In this document: piece after piece, positions 43,959-53,008 of the stretch
Layout of the letters: each line of letters opens with the position of its first letter
Numbering within the stretch: the stretch's first letter is position 1
From: Oscillatoria acuminata PCC 6304
Lineage (GTDB): Bacteria > Cyanobacteriota > Cyanobacteriia > Cyanobacteriales > Laspinemataceae
DNA length: 64,000 bases
Assembly: GCF_000317105.1 (NCBI RefSeq)
Contig: NC_019693.1
Span: forward strand, 6,821,227 to 6,885,226
Direction of reading: 5' to 3'
Position numbers and translations under genes: made by a program
Notes under the pieces: model-generated
What the model was told of the DNA's origin: nothing
The model's database searches: none
What the model saw: only the letters and a program-made list of their open reading frames with translations

Positions 43959-45431
43959 CTAAACGCCCTCGGCCCATTGTTTGGCCCAAGCTAAGGTATC
44001 ACGGACTTGGGCCAGGGTGGGTGCTTCGCAATAGAGTCGCAAAACGGGCTCAGTACCGCTAAACCGAATCAGCAGCCAACTGCCATCGCTTAAGCGGAAT
44101 TTGTAACCATCAATGGTTAGACAATCCACTACAGATTGACCGGCGATTTCCGTCAAGGTGGTGGTTTTGAGTTGTTCCCGGAGGCGATCGGCCACGGCCA
44201 TACTGCTCAGGGGTAAATCGATGCGGTCATAGCTAAAGTGATAGTCAGCTTGATCCTGAGTGCGACGATAGAGGGTGCCTAATTCTAAGCCGGAGTGAAC
44301 GATCGCCTCTAGGAGGTACAGGGAGGAGAGCAAGGCATCCCGTTCTGGGACATGGGTGCCATATCCAATCCCGCCCGACTCTTCGCCGCCAATTAGGACG
44401 CGATTTTCTAGCATCCGATCAGCGATATATTTGAAGCCGATCGCCGTTTCCATCAGGGGCCGATCGTACAACTTGGCGACCCGGGGAATCAAGTCGGAAC
44501 CGCTAACGGTTTTGATGACGGCCCCCATAAATCCGCGCCGTTTAGCCAGATGTTCGATTAAGACGGGGATTAAGATTTGGGAACTGAGGAAGGTGCCATC
44601 CCCATCAACCGCAGCAATGCGATCGGCATCGCCATCGAAGACAAATCCGACGGATAAACCGTGATTGTCCGATCGCCGGTGGGTTCGCATCTGGCGGAAG
44701 AGGGAGGAGAGGTAGCGTGGCAGGGGTTCTGGGGCACCGCCATCAAAGAGGGGGTCGCGATCGCTGTTGATTTCATGTACCGGGACCTCCAGGATTTTAC
44801 CCAAACCAGTGGCTCCCGCGCCATGCATCGCATCGACAAATACCGTGAGTTGACCTTGGGCGACTGCCTCTTTAATCCGGGCAATATCCACCATTGAGCG
44901 CAGCATTTCGCAGTAACTCGGCCAGATATTGAACTTCTCTAACTTTCCGGGGGAAGGGGAAGCAGACCCTAGAGGGTTTTCCTGGGCCAGTTGCGCTTCG
45001 ATCCGGTGGGTGACTTCCGGAGGGACAGAACCTCCAAATGCGCCCTTGACTTTTAAGCCGAGGTAGGCTGCTGGATTATGGGAAGCGGTTAAGACAATGG
45101 CGCCGAGGGCCTTGCGTTGATGGGCTAACCAACTAAAGGCGGGGGTTGGGGCGTAGGTTTCTGATAGCATGACGTCAAACCCGGCGGATTGGATCGACTC
45201 AGCGGCTGCTTGGGCAAAGGTTTCCGCCATAAAACGGCGATCGAACCCCACGATAATAGTCCGGCTTCCCGTGGAGGGTCCGTAAACTTCCTCTAAAATC
45301 TGGGCGGCGATCGCCGCTACCCGGACCACCCGCTCAAAGGTAAAATCAGCGGCTATCACACCGCGCCAACCATCGGTACCAAATTTAATCGGGCTACCAT
45401 TCACCGGGAGAGAGATGGGCGCAGAACTCAT
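43959..45431 (-). CDS. Phosphoglucomutase/phosphomannomutase family protein
   Basis: The 490-aa alpha-D-phosphohexomutase interconverts sugar 1- and 6-phosphates. Seen: IKFGTDGWRGVIAADFTFERV near the N-terminus, the phosphoserine loop VLTASHNPAAYLG (about 105-117), the metal loop FVFDGDADRIAAVDGDG, the sugar-binding GGEESGGIGYG and the C-terminal phosphate loop IRFSGTEPVLRLYCEAP. The exact substrate (glucose or mannose) cannot be told from sequence. I chose the ATG at 45431 (MSSAPISLP); the frame upstream to 45515 has no family pattern. Confidence 0.93.
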   Translation of the reverse strand: MSSAPISLPVNGSPIKFGTDGWRGVIAADFTFERVVRVAAIAAQILEEVYGPSTGSRTIIVGFDRRFMAETFAQAAAESIQSAGFDVMLSETYAPTPAFSWLAHQRKALGAIVLTASHNPAAYLGLKVKGAFGGSVPPEVTHRIEAQLAQENPLGSASPSPGKLEKFNIWPSYCEMLRSMVDIARIKEAVAQGQLTVFVDAMHGAGATGLGKILEVPVHEINSDRDPLFDGGAPEPLPRYLSSLFRQMRTHRRSDNHGLSVGFVFDGDADRIAAVDGDGTFLSSQILIPVLIEHLAKRRGFMGAVIKTVSGSDLIPRVAKLYDRPLMETAIGFKYIADRMLENRVLIGGEESGGIGYGTHVPERDALLSSLYLLEAIVHSGLELGTLYRRTQDQADYHFSYDRIDLPLSSMAVADRLREQLKTTTLTEIAGQSVVDCLTIDGYKFRLSDGSWLLIRFSGTEPVLRLYCEAPTLAQVRDTLAWAKQWAEGV

Positions 45432-45874
45432 AAATGTGTGCCTCAAACCGCAATAATTGTTAAAGAAATATCGACTTAGCAAGGATCCTAATCGACCCTC
45501 AGAGAATCGGAGCAAAAGATAGATTGATTGATCAGGTTTTGCACTCGGTGGTTACCGACTCATCTGAGTCCTAAGCGTTTAATATTTTATCAAAAAACTG
45601 GAGAGATAAAACAAATTAAAACCGATTGGTGAGCAAAAGTTCCTCCCCTTTAAAGGAGAAAATTGTGAGAGATTTTAGGCTAGGAGTTCATGAATCGACA
45701 CAATCATCAGCTTCACAGCGATCAGGTAGACCAATCATAGAGCGAAGGCAATTGTCTCAATGTAAATATTCGGTAATTTTTCCGAGAATGGGCTACCGGG
45801 AGCAATCCTTAAAACTGCTAAAATAAGTGAGTCTGTTTTATTCTCTTGTAAATTCAGGAAACCCGTAATCGAAT
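45432..45874. other. Intergenic region, no supported gene
   Basis: About 440 bp separate the phosphohexomutase and the RTX protein. The 66-codon frame at 45626-45826 shows no family pattern, hydrophobic segment or ribosome site. Promoters for both divergent genes must lie here. Confidence 0.35.
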
Positions 45875-47044
45875 ATGGCTATTATAATTGGCACAGATCA
45901 GGCTGACCTCATCTTTGGAACCGTTGAATCTGATTCAATTCTGGGCTTAAAAGGTGAAGACACAATCGACGGAAGCTCAGGAAATAATACCATCAACGGC
46001 AACCAGGGGGCAGATCTCATCATTGGCCGAGAAGGGGATGACTTCCTGTATGGGGGTCAAGGAGATGACGTCATTTATGGCGGTGGTGGGAATGACACCC
46101 TGTTTGGGAATTTAGACAATGACATCCTATTTGGAGAATCCGGAAACGATCTGCTATTAGGCGAGGCGGGAAGGGACATCCTCTACGGGGGAGACGGAAA
46201 CGATATTTTACAGGGGGGTGATGATAACGACACCCTCCTTGGGGACAATGGGGATGATTCTCTATTTGGAGAAACTGGGGATGACGTCTTATTTGGGAAT
46301 AAAGGGGATGATCTGCTCCTCGGGGGACTGGGAGATGATACCCTCTATGGCGGACGGGATGACGATAGTCTGTTTGGAGAAGACGGGAATGACCTGTTAT
46401 TTGGGGATTTAGGAAATGATATCTTAAATGGCAACGTGGGTAACGATACGTTAGATGGCGGAGAAGGTGAAGATACCCTCTATGGTGGACGCGGGGATGA
46501 TAGCCTTTTTGGAGGTGCAGGAAGTGATTGGCTGTTCGGTGGATTAGGTGCGGATACCTTGACAGGTGGCACCGGGTCGGACTATTTTGTGTTGCAGTTA
46601 AATGCGGGGGTAGATTTTATTACTGACTACAACCCTCAAGAGGATTTCTTAGCCTTGGAGGAGGGTTTAGAATTCGGAAATCTGGACTTTAAAAATATTA
46701 CGAATGTTGGTCCAGATAATAGTCTCACCTCTAGTACGGCTATCTTGGTTAGAGATACGCAACGGATTATTGCAATTTTAGCGGGAGTGTCTGCCTCCAA
46801 TTTCACCGGGGCTGATTTTGTGGATATTAATGGACAACCGATTTCTATTGAACGTCCCCCCGTCGAAGATAATACGACTGAGACTGAGAATTTTACAGCG
46901 AATAATAATCCATTTGAGACGGGTTTGGCAGATTTGTTTGCAACGCCTACAGAGGAGACTTTGGAATCGAGTGTTAATCAGAATATCCGCAGTGGATCTG
47001 ATTTTTTGGCCTTGGATAATACGGATAGCCTCACACTGATTTAA
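45875..47044 (+). CDS. RTX-type calcium-binding repeat protein
   Basis: The 389-aa protein consists from residue 10 to about 230 of some twenty GGxGxDxLx nonapeptide repeats (for example YGGQGDDVIYGGGGND), which bind calcium and fold as a parallel beta-roll. It then has a C-terminal part with FITDYNPQEDFLALEEGL, the typical module after RTX blocks, and an acidic Asn/Thr-rich tail. No N-terminal signal is present, as expected for type I secretion. No secretion genes are adjacent. The function is unknown; surface or adhesion roles are common in the family. Confidence 0.92.
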   Translation: MAIIIGTDQADLIFGTVESDSILGLKGEDTIDGSSGNNTINGNQGADLIIGREGDDFLYGGQGDDVIYGGGGNDTLFGNLDNDILFGESGNDLLLGEAGRDILYGGDGNDILQGGDDNDTLLGDNGDDSLFGETGDDVLFGNKGDDLLLGGLGDDTLYGGRDDDSLFGEDGNDLLFGDLGNDILNGNVGNDTLDGGEGEDTLYGGRGDDSLFGGAGSDWLFGGLGADTLTGGTGSDYFVLQLNAGVDFITDYNPQEDFLALEEGLEFGNLDFKNITNVGPDNSLTSSTAILVRDTQRIIAILAGVSASNFTGADFVDINGQPISIERPPVEDNTTETENFTANNNPFETGLADLFATPTEETLESSVNQNIRSGSDFLALDNTDSLTLI

Positions 47045-47252
47045 CGACAGGGACGCAGGAGGAGGGAAGAGGGCGTTTGAGAGACTGAAACTCTACACCA
47101 GCAGTGAGTCAGGGATTGAGACGATCGCCTCAGTGGGTTGACCCGGCGATCGTCATCAATCCTGAGCAAAAGAGCAGCACTTTGGAACGGAGGGTCAGCC
47201 GGGAACTATCAATGGGGCCCTCGTGAAGGTCGAGAGCCCGATGGACCCGACC

Positions 47253-47633
47253 CTATTCTCCGTCAAGGCTCACTGAATCCTCACGATCCGGGGTATGATC
47301 CGCAGCAGCTTCGGATAAAACCTCCAGAAGCGATCGCAACTTGATCCGCTGGATGTAGGGCCACCCTCCAGAGGTTTCGATATCTCGCAACAAGTTGTAA
47401 AGTGCCTGTCGGTTACTCGGTAGAGATTCCAAAAACAAACTTTCGCAAATTTCTCGATGAAGTCGCTCTAAAGTCCGCAGTAACTCCAAGAGTGCCAGAC
47501 AATCCCCCTGATAATGATTGGCGACCAATCGCAAGTCTTCAATCGTACTGCTTAAATTGGGTAGTTTGCCGTCAGCGTCAAGATTTGTATTCAAGTCCAT
47601 GTAGTTTTTTGCCTCAAAGTCGCGGGTAAACAT
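47253..47633 (-). CDS. Conserved hypothetical protein, 126 aa
   Basis: A helical, Leu/Glu-rich protein without signal or membrane segments. The region from residue 12 (MDLNTNLDADGKLPNL, possible true start at 47600) to about 115 is predicted helical: LSSTIEDLRLVANHYQGD, LALLELLRTLERLHREI and ALYNLLRDIETSGGWPYIQRIKLRSLLEVL. I recall no function; the pattern resembles small cyanobacterial proteins of unknown role. Its transcription is convergent with the RTX gene. Confidence 0.6.
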   Translation of the reverse strand: MFTRDFEAKNYMDLNTNLDADGKLPNLSSTIEDLRLVANHYQGDCLALLELLRTLERLHREICESLFLESLPSNRQALYNLLRDIETSGGWPYIQRIKLRSLLEVLSEAAADHTPDREDSVSLDGE

Positions 47634-48519
47634 TCCAATCCTTAAGCTGGGCTTTCACCGGCTCGTGCTGGGAGTCTATGACTATCAAATTTGATATTTT
47701 ATCTAACTTTGTGCCGAAGGAGAGCAACGGGATCCGTTGAGGGGGGTCACCAAACAGAGTCTGGTGAGGCCCCCTGACCCCTTCGATTTCTAAAGTAGGG
47801 GGACCGTCTGGGGTAGAACCGGGTTTCTTTTCGGTCCCGGCGGCGATCGCTTAGACCCCACTGCGATTTCAAGGGGTTGGGTGGGTGAATCACACACTCA
47901 ACCCCCCAGCCTTTTCCCTACCACCCGACTGCGGATCCCGATAAATAGTGCATTCGGGGATTGATGAAAATACCATTGGATTCTGGGAAAATACAGTCTG
48001 GGGATCACAACCCTTGCATTCTTCACTCTCTCCACAATAATTAAAAGTAACCGACGTTACGATGGGTGCTTATTTCGGTAAAATGCTTTATGGCATCTAA
48101 AAGCAACGTAAAATGCTTAAACCTCGACACGAGAATTCCCGCCTCTCTTAGAAGTCGGAGTCCCCGTGCCGCCCTAGCAAGCTGAAACGGACCAAGGAGA
48201 TCATCAATTTGATGTCAGTTGACCTAATCAAGTTGACTCAGATAGATGCTGTCTCCTCAATCACGGGTCGCTTAACAAAAACGCCTGCACTATTTTCCAA
48301 CAGTGCCACAACGGACAAAACCGATTGAGGATTTGGGTGGCTCGGTCGTTGTTTCTGCGGGATGCGCTTTTGTTGTCACCGATGAGTAAACTTACTCATC
48401 TTGTTCTGCATTGAACTTGAAAGGCTTAACCGTTTGGGTTCCGTCGTCCGCACGAAGTTGAACCCAAATGGCAAATTAACCCCTGGTGGGATTGTCAAAT
48501 TTTGAAATAAAGGTTGATC
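47634..48519. other. Long intergenic region upstream of psbO, with hairpins
   Basis: About 885 bp without a supportable gene. A hairpin GTCACCA...TGGTGAGG near 47747-47772 and a tight palindrome GATGAGTAAACTTACTCATC near 48382-48401 are present. A stem TTTGGGTTC / GAACCCAAA (48433-48441 and 48460-48468) lies 50 bp before the psbO start. The last two are in the likely psbO leader. I could not place a promoter or a known small RNA. Confidence 0.45.
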
Positions 48520-49347
48520 ATGAGGTATCGCGCTTTAATTGTCGCATTTCTAGCAGTATGCTTGAGCGTGCTAACGGCTTGTAGTGAAGGGCCGACGGTG
48601 GGGAGTAAAGAACTCACCTATGATGATATCAGAAACACAGGTTTAGCAAATAGCTGTCCGGAATTGGCAGAAACTGCTCGGGGTGCAATTCCCATTGATA
48701 GCAGCCAATCTTATTTGCTGAGTGAACTGTGTTTGCAACCGACGGAATATTTCGTTCTGGAAGAAGGCTCTAATAAACGGAAAGAAGCCGAATATATTCC
48801 CAGCAAACCGTTGACTCGTTATACCTCCTCCTTGACCCAAATCCAAGGACCCTTGACTTTGGGGAACGATGGCAGCTTCACCTTTGTAGAAAAAGATGGG
48901 ATTGACTTCCAAGCGATCACCGTCATGCTTCCCGGTGGTGAGGAAGTTCCTTTCTTGTTCACCGTCAAAGGTCTAACTGCAAAAAGTCAGCCCGGACTGG
49001 ATAGTATTAATACCTCGACTGATTTTGAAGGGGACTATACCGTTCCTTCCTATCGTTCTGCTTCTTTCCTTGATCCAAAGGGTCGCGGTGGAGCCACTGG
49101 ATATGATAACGCGGTGGCGTTGCCTGCCAGTTCTGATGCAGCAGATTTGAATCGCTCTAACGTGAAGCGTGCACTTCAGGGTAAAGGTCATATTTCCCTG
49201 AGTGTTTCTAAAGTCAATAGTAACACTGGGGAAATTGCTGGTATTTTCGTCAGCGAACAGTCTTCGGATACTGATTTAGGTGCGAAAGAACCTGTAGAGG
49301 TGAAGATTCGCGGTCTATTTTACGGTCGCGTGGAACCAGACGCATAA
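48520..49347 (+). CDS. psbO: Photosystem II manganese-stabilising protein PsbO
   Basis: PsbO is the 33-kDa lumenal subunit that stabilises the Mn4CaO5 cluster. The 275-aa sequence has the family pattern: LTYDDIRNTGLANSCPEL, KRKEAEYIPSKPLTRYTSSL, FVEKDGIDFQAITVMLPGGEEVPFLFTVKG, PSYRSASFLDPKGRGGATGYDNAVALP and GAKEPVEVKIRGLFYGRVEP. The signal segment ends in a lipobox LTAC (Cys21), so processing as a lipoprotein is possible. I chose the ATG at 48520 over the in-frame TTG at 48514. A strong terminator follows. Confidence 0.97.
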   Translation: MRYRALIVAFLAVCLSVLTACSEGPTVGSKELTYDDIRNTGLANSCPELAETARGAIPIDSSQSYLLSELCLQPTEYFVLEEGSNKRKEAEYIPSKPLTRYTSSLTQIQGPLTLGNDGSFTFVEKDGIDFQAITVMLPGGEEVPFLFTVKGLTAKSQPGLDSINTSTDFEGDYTVPSYRSASFLDPKGRGGATGYDNAVALPASSDAADLNRSNVKRALQGKGHISLSVSKVNSNTGEIAGIFVSEQSSDTDLGAKEPVEVKIRGLFYGRVEPDA

Positions 49348-49386
49348 TCGCGATCGGGTTGCACTCATCACCTGAAGAATCCGACT

Positions 49387-49412
49387 AAAGGGGCAATTGG
49401 CCCCTTTTTTTT
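49387..49412 (+). terminator. Terminator of psbO
   Basis: An 8-bp stem AAAGGGGC / GCCCCTTT with loop AATTG is followed directly by a run of Ts. It starts 39 bp after the psbO stop. Confidence 0.92.
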
Positions 49413-49420
49413 GGAGATGG

Positions 49421-49786
49421 GGGAGGATGGGGGAGACTGACAAGAGGAGGTTTTTTACGCTTAATTGCACCTCCGGTCCCCTCCCCTTGGCAAGGGGAGG
49501 GTTAGGGTGGGGTCTCCCGTTATGTGGCGAGATCTAAGTCAGGAAGAATTAGTGAGTGGGGTGTTCGTTATGTGGCGAGTTCCAAGTCACGAAGCAATAG
49601 GTTGGCACCCGGCTACATACAGGCGTTTAAGCTGGAAAGAGTGGGTGACGTGGCGGTAAGCGGAGCTATCCCGTAGGGAATCGCCCAAGAAGAACCCCAC
49701 CCTAACCCGGACCTTGCCAAGGGGAGGGGACCGGAGGCGCAATTGAGCGTAGAAAACATACTCTTGTAAGTCTCCCCATCCCCCCT
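49421..49786. repeat. Large inverted-repeat element, family C copy 2
   Basis: Two long arms of about 90 bp (about 49421-49513 and 49694-49786) are imperfect inverted copies. Their inner parts match the 43.7-kb element (CTCCGGTCCCCTCCCC arms at 49471 and 49736), and the outer parts continue through TTTTACGCTTAATTGCAC and further to GGGGAGACT. The core between them carries two repeats of CGTTATGTGGCGAG. It fills the gap between psbO and the kinase-WD40 gene. No coding role is seen. Confidence 0.72.
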
Positions 49787-49883
49787 GTCGTTTCTTAATA
49801 ACGACGTATGACTAATGATAGTTGTTTTTTCCCAGGGAAAGTTACCATAATCAAGATATCCTCAATCGTTGGATAGAGTTGCC

Positions 49884-52082
49884 GTGAGTTATTGCCTCAA
49901 TCCTAAATGCCCCAATCGGGCTGACCCTTTGAATGCACAGAACCGCATCTGTCGGCATTGTGGTTCGCTATTGATTTTCCAAGGGCGCTACAGGATTGGA
50001 CGATTATTGGGGGAAGGGGGGTTTGGTCAAACCTTTGAGGTGAATGATGGGGGAATCCTCAAAGTTCTGAAGGTCCTGACCGATGATAACCCCAAGGCGA
50101 TCGCCCTGTTTCAGCGGGAAGCTCAAGTTTTAAGCCATTTGAATCACCCCGGAATTCCCCGGGTGGAAGCAGAGGGTTACTTTACCGTCCTACCCCGAAA
50201 TAGTCAGCAGCCGTTACACTGTCTGGTGATGCAACGGATTGAGGGCCGGAATTTAGAGGTGTGGATGGCCGATCGCCATCATCTACCCATTCCCCAGCAT
50301 CAAGCCCTCGATTGGTTTAAACAGCTTTCCGAAATTTTAAATATTGTCCATCAACAGCAGTTTTTTCACCGCGATATCAAACCCTCGAATATTATGCTCC
50401 AGCCGAATGGTCAACTGGCGTTGATTGATTTTGGCAGTGCTAGAGAGGTGACGGGAACCTATCTGGCTAAAGTGGGAGGGGGTCATCAAATTACCGGGAT
50501 TGTTTCCCCGGGTTACACGCCGCCAGAACAGGCGAATGGCAAAGCAGTCCCCCAATCAGATTTTTTTGCCCTAGGACGAACCTTTGTATTTCTGCTAACC
50601 GGAAAAGAACCCAATGCCTTTCCTGAAGATACGCGCACGGGTCAACTGTTGTGGCGATCGGATGGGAGTCGCCAAAGTCCCACGGCAGGATTCACGACGA
50701 ACCCTTTGGCAGATTGTATTGATTACATGATGGCCCCTTTTCCGGGGAATCGACCGCAAAATACTCAGGTAATTTTAAAGCGGTTGGAGGAAATCGAACA
50801 GGAGATGCAGCAACCTTGGGGTTCCTCTCCTATGCCTGCGCGATCGCCTCAACCGATTGCTGGAATCCGACCTTATCAAGCAGCAGCAAGGATTCCCACT
50901 CGACTGCTGCGATTAAATGGTGCAAGAAATTATAGTCGTCACAGTCGGCGCTCATCGCGCTTTCATCACAAAAAAGCCCTAAAATTAGCTCCAAAATTGC
51001 TCGTGGGTGGATTTTTCTTAGCCTTAGCGGGAACAGCCACTCAACTCTTTGGCGGATTTACAGTACCGAATATCTCCGCTTTACTCTGGTTGAACTATGG
51101 CAGTCCTGGGGTGATGCCTGAAGTTCCCGCTAACCCGGAACCCTTCACCCCGATCGCTACGGTATCGGCTCAACCCCTAGCTGCCTCCAGTCCTATCACC
51201 TTAGCGAAAACCCTAGGGGGTCATCTGTGGGGGGTTAATTCCATCGCGCTGAGTCCCGATAGCCGCCTGCTTGTCAGTGGTAGCGTTGACAAAACGGTAA
51301 AGATCTGGGATCTTGAATCCGGTCAGGTCCGCCAGAGTTTATCGGGTCATTCCCATGAAATTTGGTCAGTGACCTTTAGTCCCGATGGCAGTAAGGTCGC
51401 CAGTAGCAGTGGAGATGGGACAATAAAAGTTTGGGAGACGAGTACGGGTAAGCTCTTACATACCCTAACGGATCATGCAGCTTGGGTGATGTCGGTGGCG
51501 TTTAGTCCTGATGGCAAGCAGTTAGCCTCCGGTGGGTTTGATAATACGATTAAGTTATGGAATGTGGACAGTGGGGAGTTGATTCGGTCGATCGCCGGGC
51601 ACTCGGGTTGGGTGTTTTCCCTCGCTTATAGTCCCGATGGTCAACTCTTAGCCAGTGGCAGTTTTGATCGCTCGATTAAAATCTGGCATACTCAAACCGG
51701 AGAGGTGGTCCGCACGTTAGAAGGAGGGTTGTATCGGTTTCGGTCGGTGGCTTTTAGTCCCAATGGTCAGTGGGTCGCTGGTGCCAGTGGTGACAGTTCG
51801 ATTCTGATTTGGCAGGTGAGTAGTGGTCAGTTGGTCCGCACGTTATTCGGACATTCTGATGCCGTACACGCGATCGCCTTTAGTCCTGATGGTCAGACGT
51901 TGGTGAGTGGCGGTGGGTCTCTCGATAGTACGCTGAAACTTTGGAATATTGGCACGGGACAATTGTTACAGACCCTTAAGGGTCATTCAGATACAATTAA
52001 TTCGGTTTCGATTAGTGCTGATGGTAAAATGCTGACAAGTGGCAGTCAAGATAATACAATTAAGGTGTGGCAGTTACAGTAG
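49884..52082 (+). CDS. Ser/Thr protein kinase with C-terminal WD40 propeller
   Basis: From the GTG at 49884 this is a 732-aa protein. It starts with a zinc-ribbon-like segment (MSYCLNPKCPN and CRHCG), then a Hanks-type kinase domain (about 35-300; GEGGFGQTFEV, FHRDIKPSNIML, LIDFGSARE, SPGYTPPEQ), a single transmembrane helix (about 370-390, LLVGGFFLALAGTATQLFG) and seven WD40 repeats (about 440-732). Seven repeats would close a propeller for protein binding. It is a typical cyanobacterial membrane kinase of unknown target. An in-frame TTG at 49869 exists, but MSYC is the usual family start. Confidence 0.93.
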   Translation: MSYCLNPKCPNRADPLNAQNRICRHCGSLLIFQGRYRIGRLLGEGGFGQTFEVNDGGILKVLKVLTDDNPKAIALFQREAQVLSHLNHPGIPRVEAEGYFTVLPRNSQQPLHCLVMQRIEGRNLEVWMADRHHLPIPQHQALDWFKQLSEILNIVHQQQFFHRDIKPSNIMLQPNGQLALIDFGSAREVTGTYLAKVGGGHQITGIVSPGYTPPEQANGKAVPQSDFFALGRTFVFLLTGKEPNAFPEDTRTGQLLWRSDGSRQSPTAGFTTNPLADCIDYMMAPFPGNRPQNTQVILKRLEEIEQEMQQPWGSSPMPARSPQPIAGIRPYQAAARIPTRLLRLNGARNYSRHSRRSSRFHHKKALKLAPKLLVGGFFLALAGTATQLFGGFTVPNISALLWLNYGSPGVMPEVPANPEPFTPIATVSAQPLAASSPITLAKTLGGHLWGVNSIALSPDSRLLVSGSVDKTVKIWDLESGQVRQSLSGHSHEIWSVTFSPDGSKVASSSGDGTIKVWETSTGKLLHTLTDHAAWVMSVAFSPDGKQLASGGFDNTIKLWNVDSGELIRSIAGHSGWVFSLAYSPDGQLLASGSFDRSIKIWHTQTGEVVRTLEGGLYRFRSVAFSPNGQWVAGASGDSSILIWQVSSGQLVRTLFGHSDAVHAIAFSPDGQTLVSGGGSLDSTLKLWNIGTGQLLQTLKGHSDTINSVSISADGKMLTSGSQDNTIKVWQLQ

Positions 52083-52258
52083 AGGTCATTGGCCTTGGGG
52101 CACCTAACTCAATTAGGCCCGCTCTGTGCTTAACCGGATTGGGATTTCACTGGGAATCTCTATCGGGAGGGCGATCGCCCCTCTATTCAGTCGGTCACTT
52201 TTTACAGTAAGATCATAAATATGCTTTGAAAAGCGCTTTGCGGATGTAGGGGGAGTGT

Positions 52259-52951
52259 TTGCAAGCCATTGAAATCGAGCCGAAACTTAGGGAACTCATG
52301 GGGATAGCTTCCTCGGTGGATCCAGGGCTAGAGTACCGTCTGGAGGAAATCTGGCGTTGGATCAAAGATATGAGACCGGGTTTATTAATGCAGAAAAAAT
52401 TTTTAATGGGGTTTCTGCTCGAAGTCATTAAGGATGCAGAATTTTGGTTAGCGCTCAAAGTTTTAACCGATGAGGAACGGGAATCATTTTTAAATCAGCT
52501 TACTCCCCCGGTCCGGTTTTGGTATGAATTCCTGTTCCCCAAGTGGTTTAATGAAAAAGATAACAAATTTTACATTTGGAAACAAAAATTAAGATCCGGA
52601 GAATTCAATCAGGAGGATGCTCAACTGATTGACCTAATCGCACAAAAGATAAAGATTCGCGAAGGGAGCCTCGTCCAACGGTATGTGGCAGATTTTTCTA
52701 TGGCAACCGATGCGATCGTCAGCAGCAACAAGGGCAGACCGCTTTGCGTCCAAGTCACTAGCATTTCTGATGATTTCTCTGAACATAAATACGAGGAGTG
52801 GAAAAAAACCCTGAAAGACTGGAATATCGAACGGGGGATTTTTGTGAGTTACAATCCGGGAAAAGAAGAATTCGTGAGTCAAGTGGTGAATTTGGTATTG
52901 CATAACAGCAGCCATCTGGAAGAGTCAAAATATCTGAAATTTAGTTTTTAA
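52259..52951 (+). CDS. Hypothetical protein, 230 aa, possible degenerate nuclease fold
   Basis: I do not recognise the family. The N-terminal half (1-130) is helical and charged. The C-terminal half has an alternating pattern, VADFSMATDAIVSSNKGRPL, then CVQVTS, then a helix EEWKKTLKDW and IERGIFVSYNPG. This resembles a PD-(D/E)xK-type core in which the E-x-K pair is replaced by Q-x-T, so any nuclease activity is doubtful. The start is TTG at 52259 with GGGGGAG five bases upstream; the ATG at 52298 (residue 14) is an alternative. No membrane helix. Confidence 0.6.
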   Translation: MQAIEIEPKLRELMGIASSVDPGLEYRLEEIWRWIKDMRPGLLMQKKFLMGFLLEVIKDAEFWLALKVLTDEERESFLNQLTPPVRFWYEFLFPKWFNEKDNKFYIWKQKLRSGEFNQEDAQLIDLIAQKIKIREGSLVQRYVADFSMATDAIVSSNKGRPLCVQVTSISDDFSEHKYEEWKKTLKDWNIERGIFVSYNPGKEEFVSQVVNLVLHNSSHLEESKYLKFSF

Positions 52952-53008
52952 GAAACTCTGTTTCTTAATAATTCCATTGGACAACAAACCTTTTTTAAGA
53001 CTTTAGAT

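Noticed and set aside
45626-45826. 66-codon frame upstream of the RTX gene
   Set aside because: Composition is random-like, with no hydrophobic segment or recognisable motif.
45875-46600. Repetitive DNA looking like a minisatellite
   Set aside because: It is explained by the RTX GGxGxDxLx codons; the period of 27 bp matches the nonapeptide.
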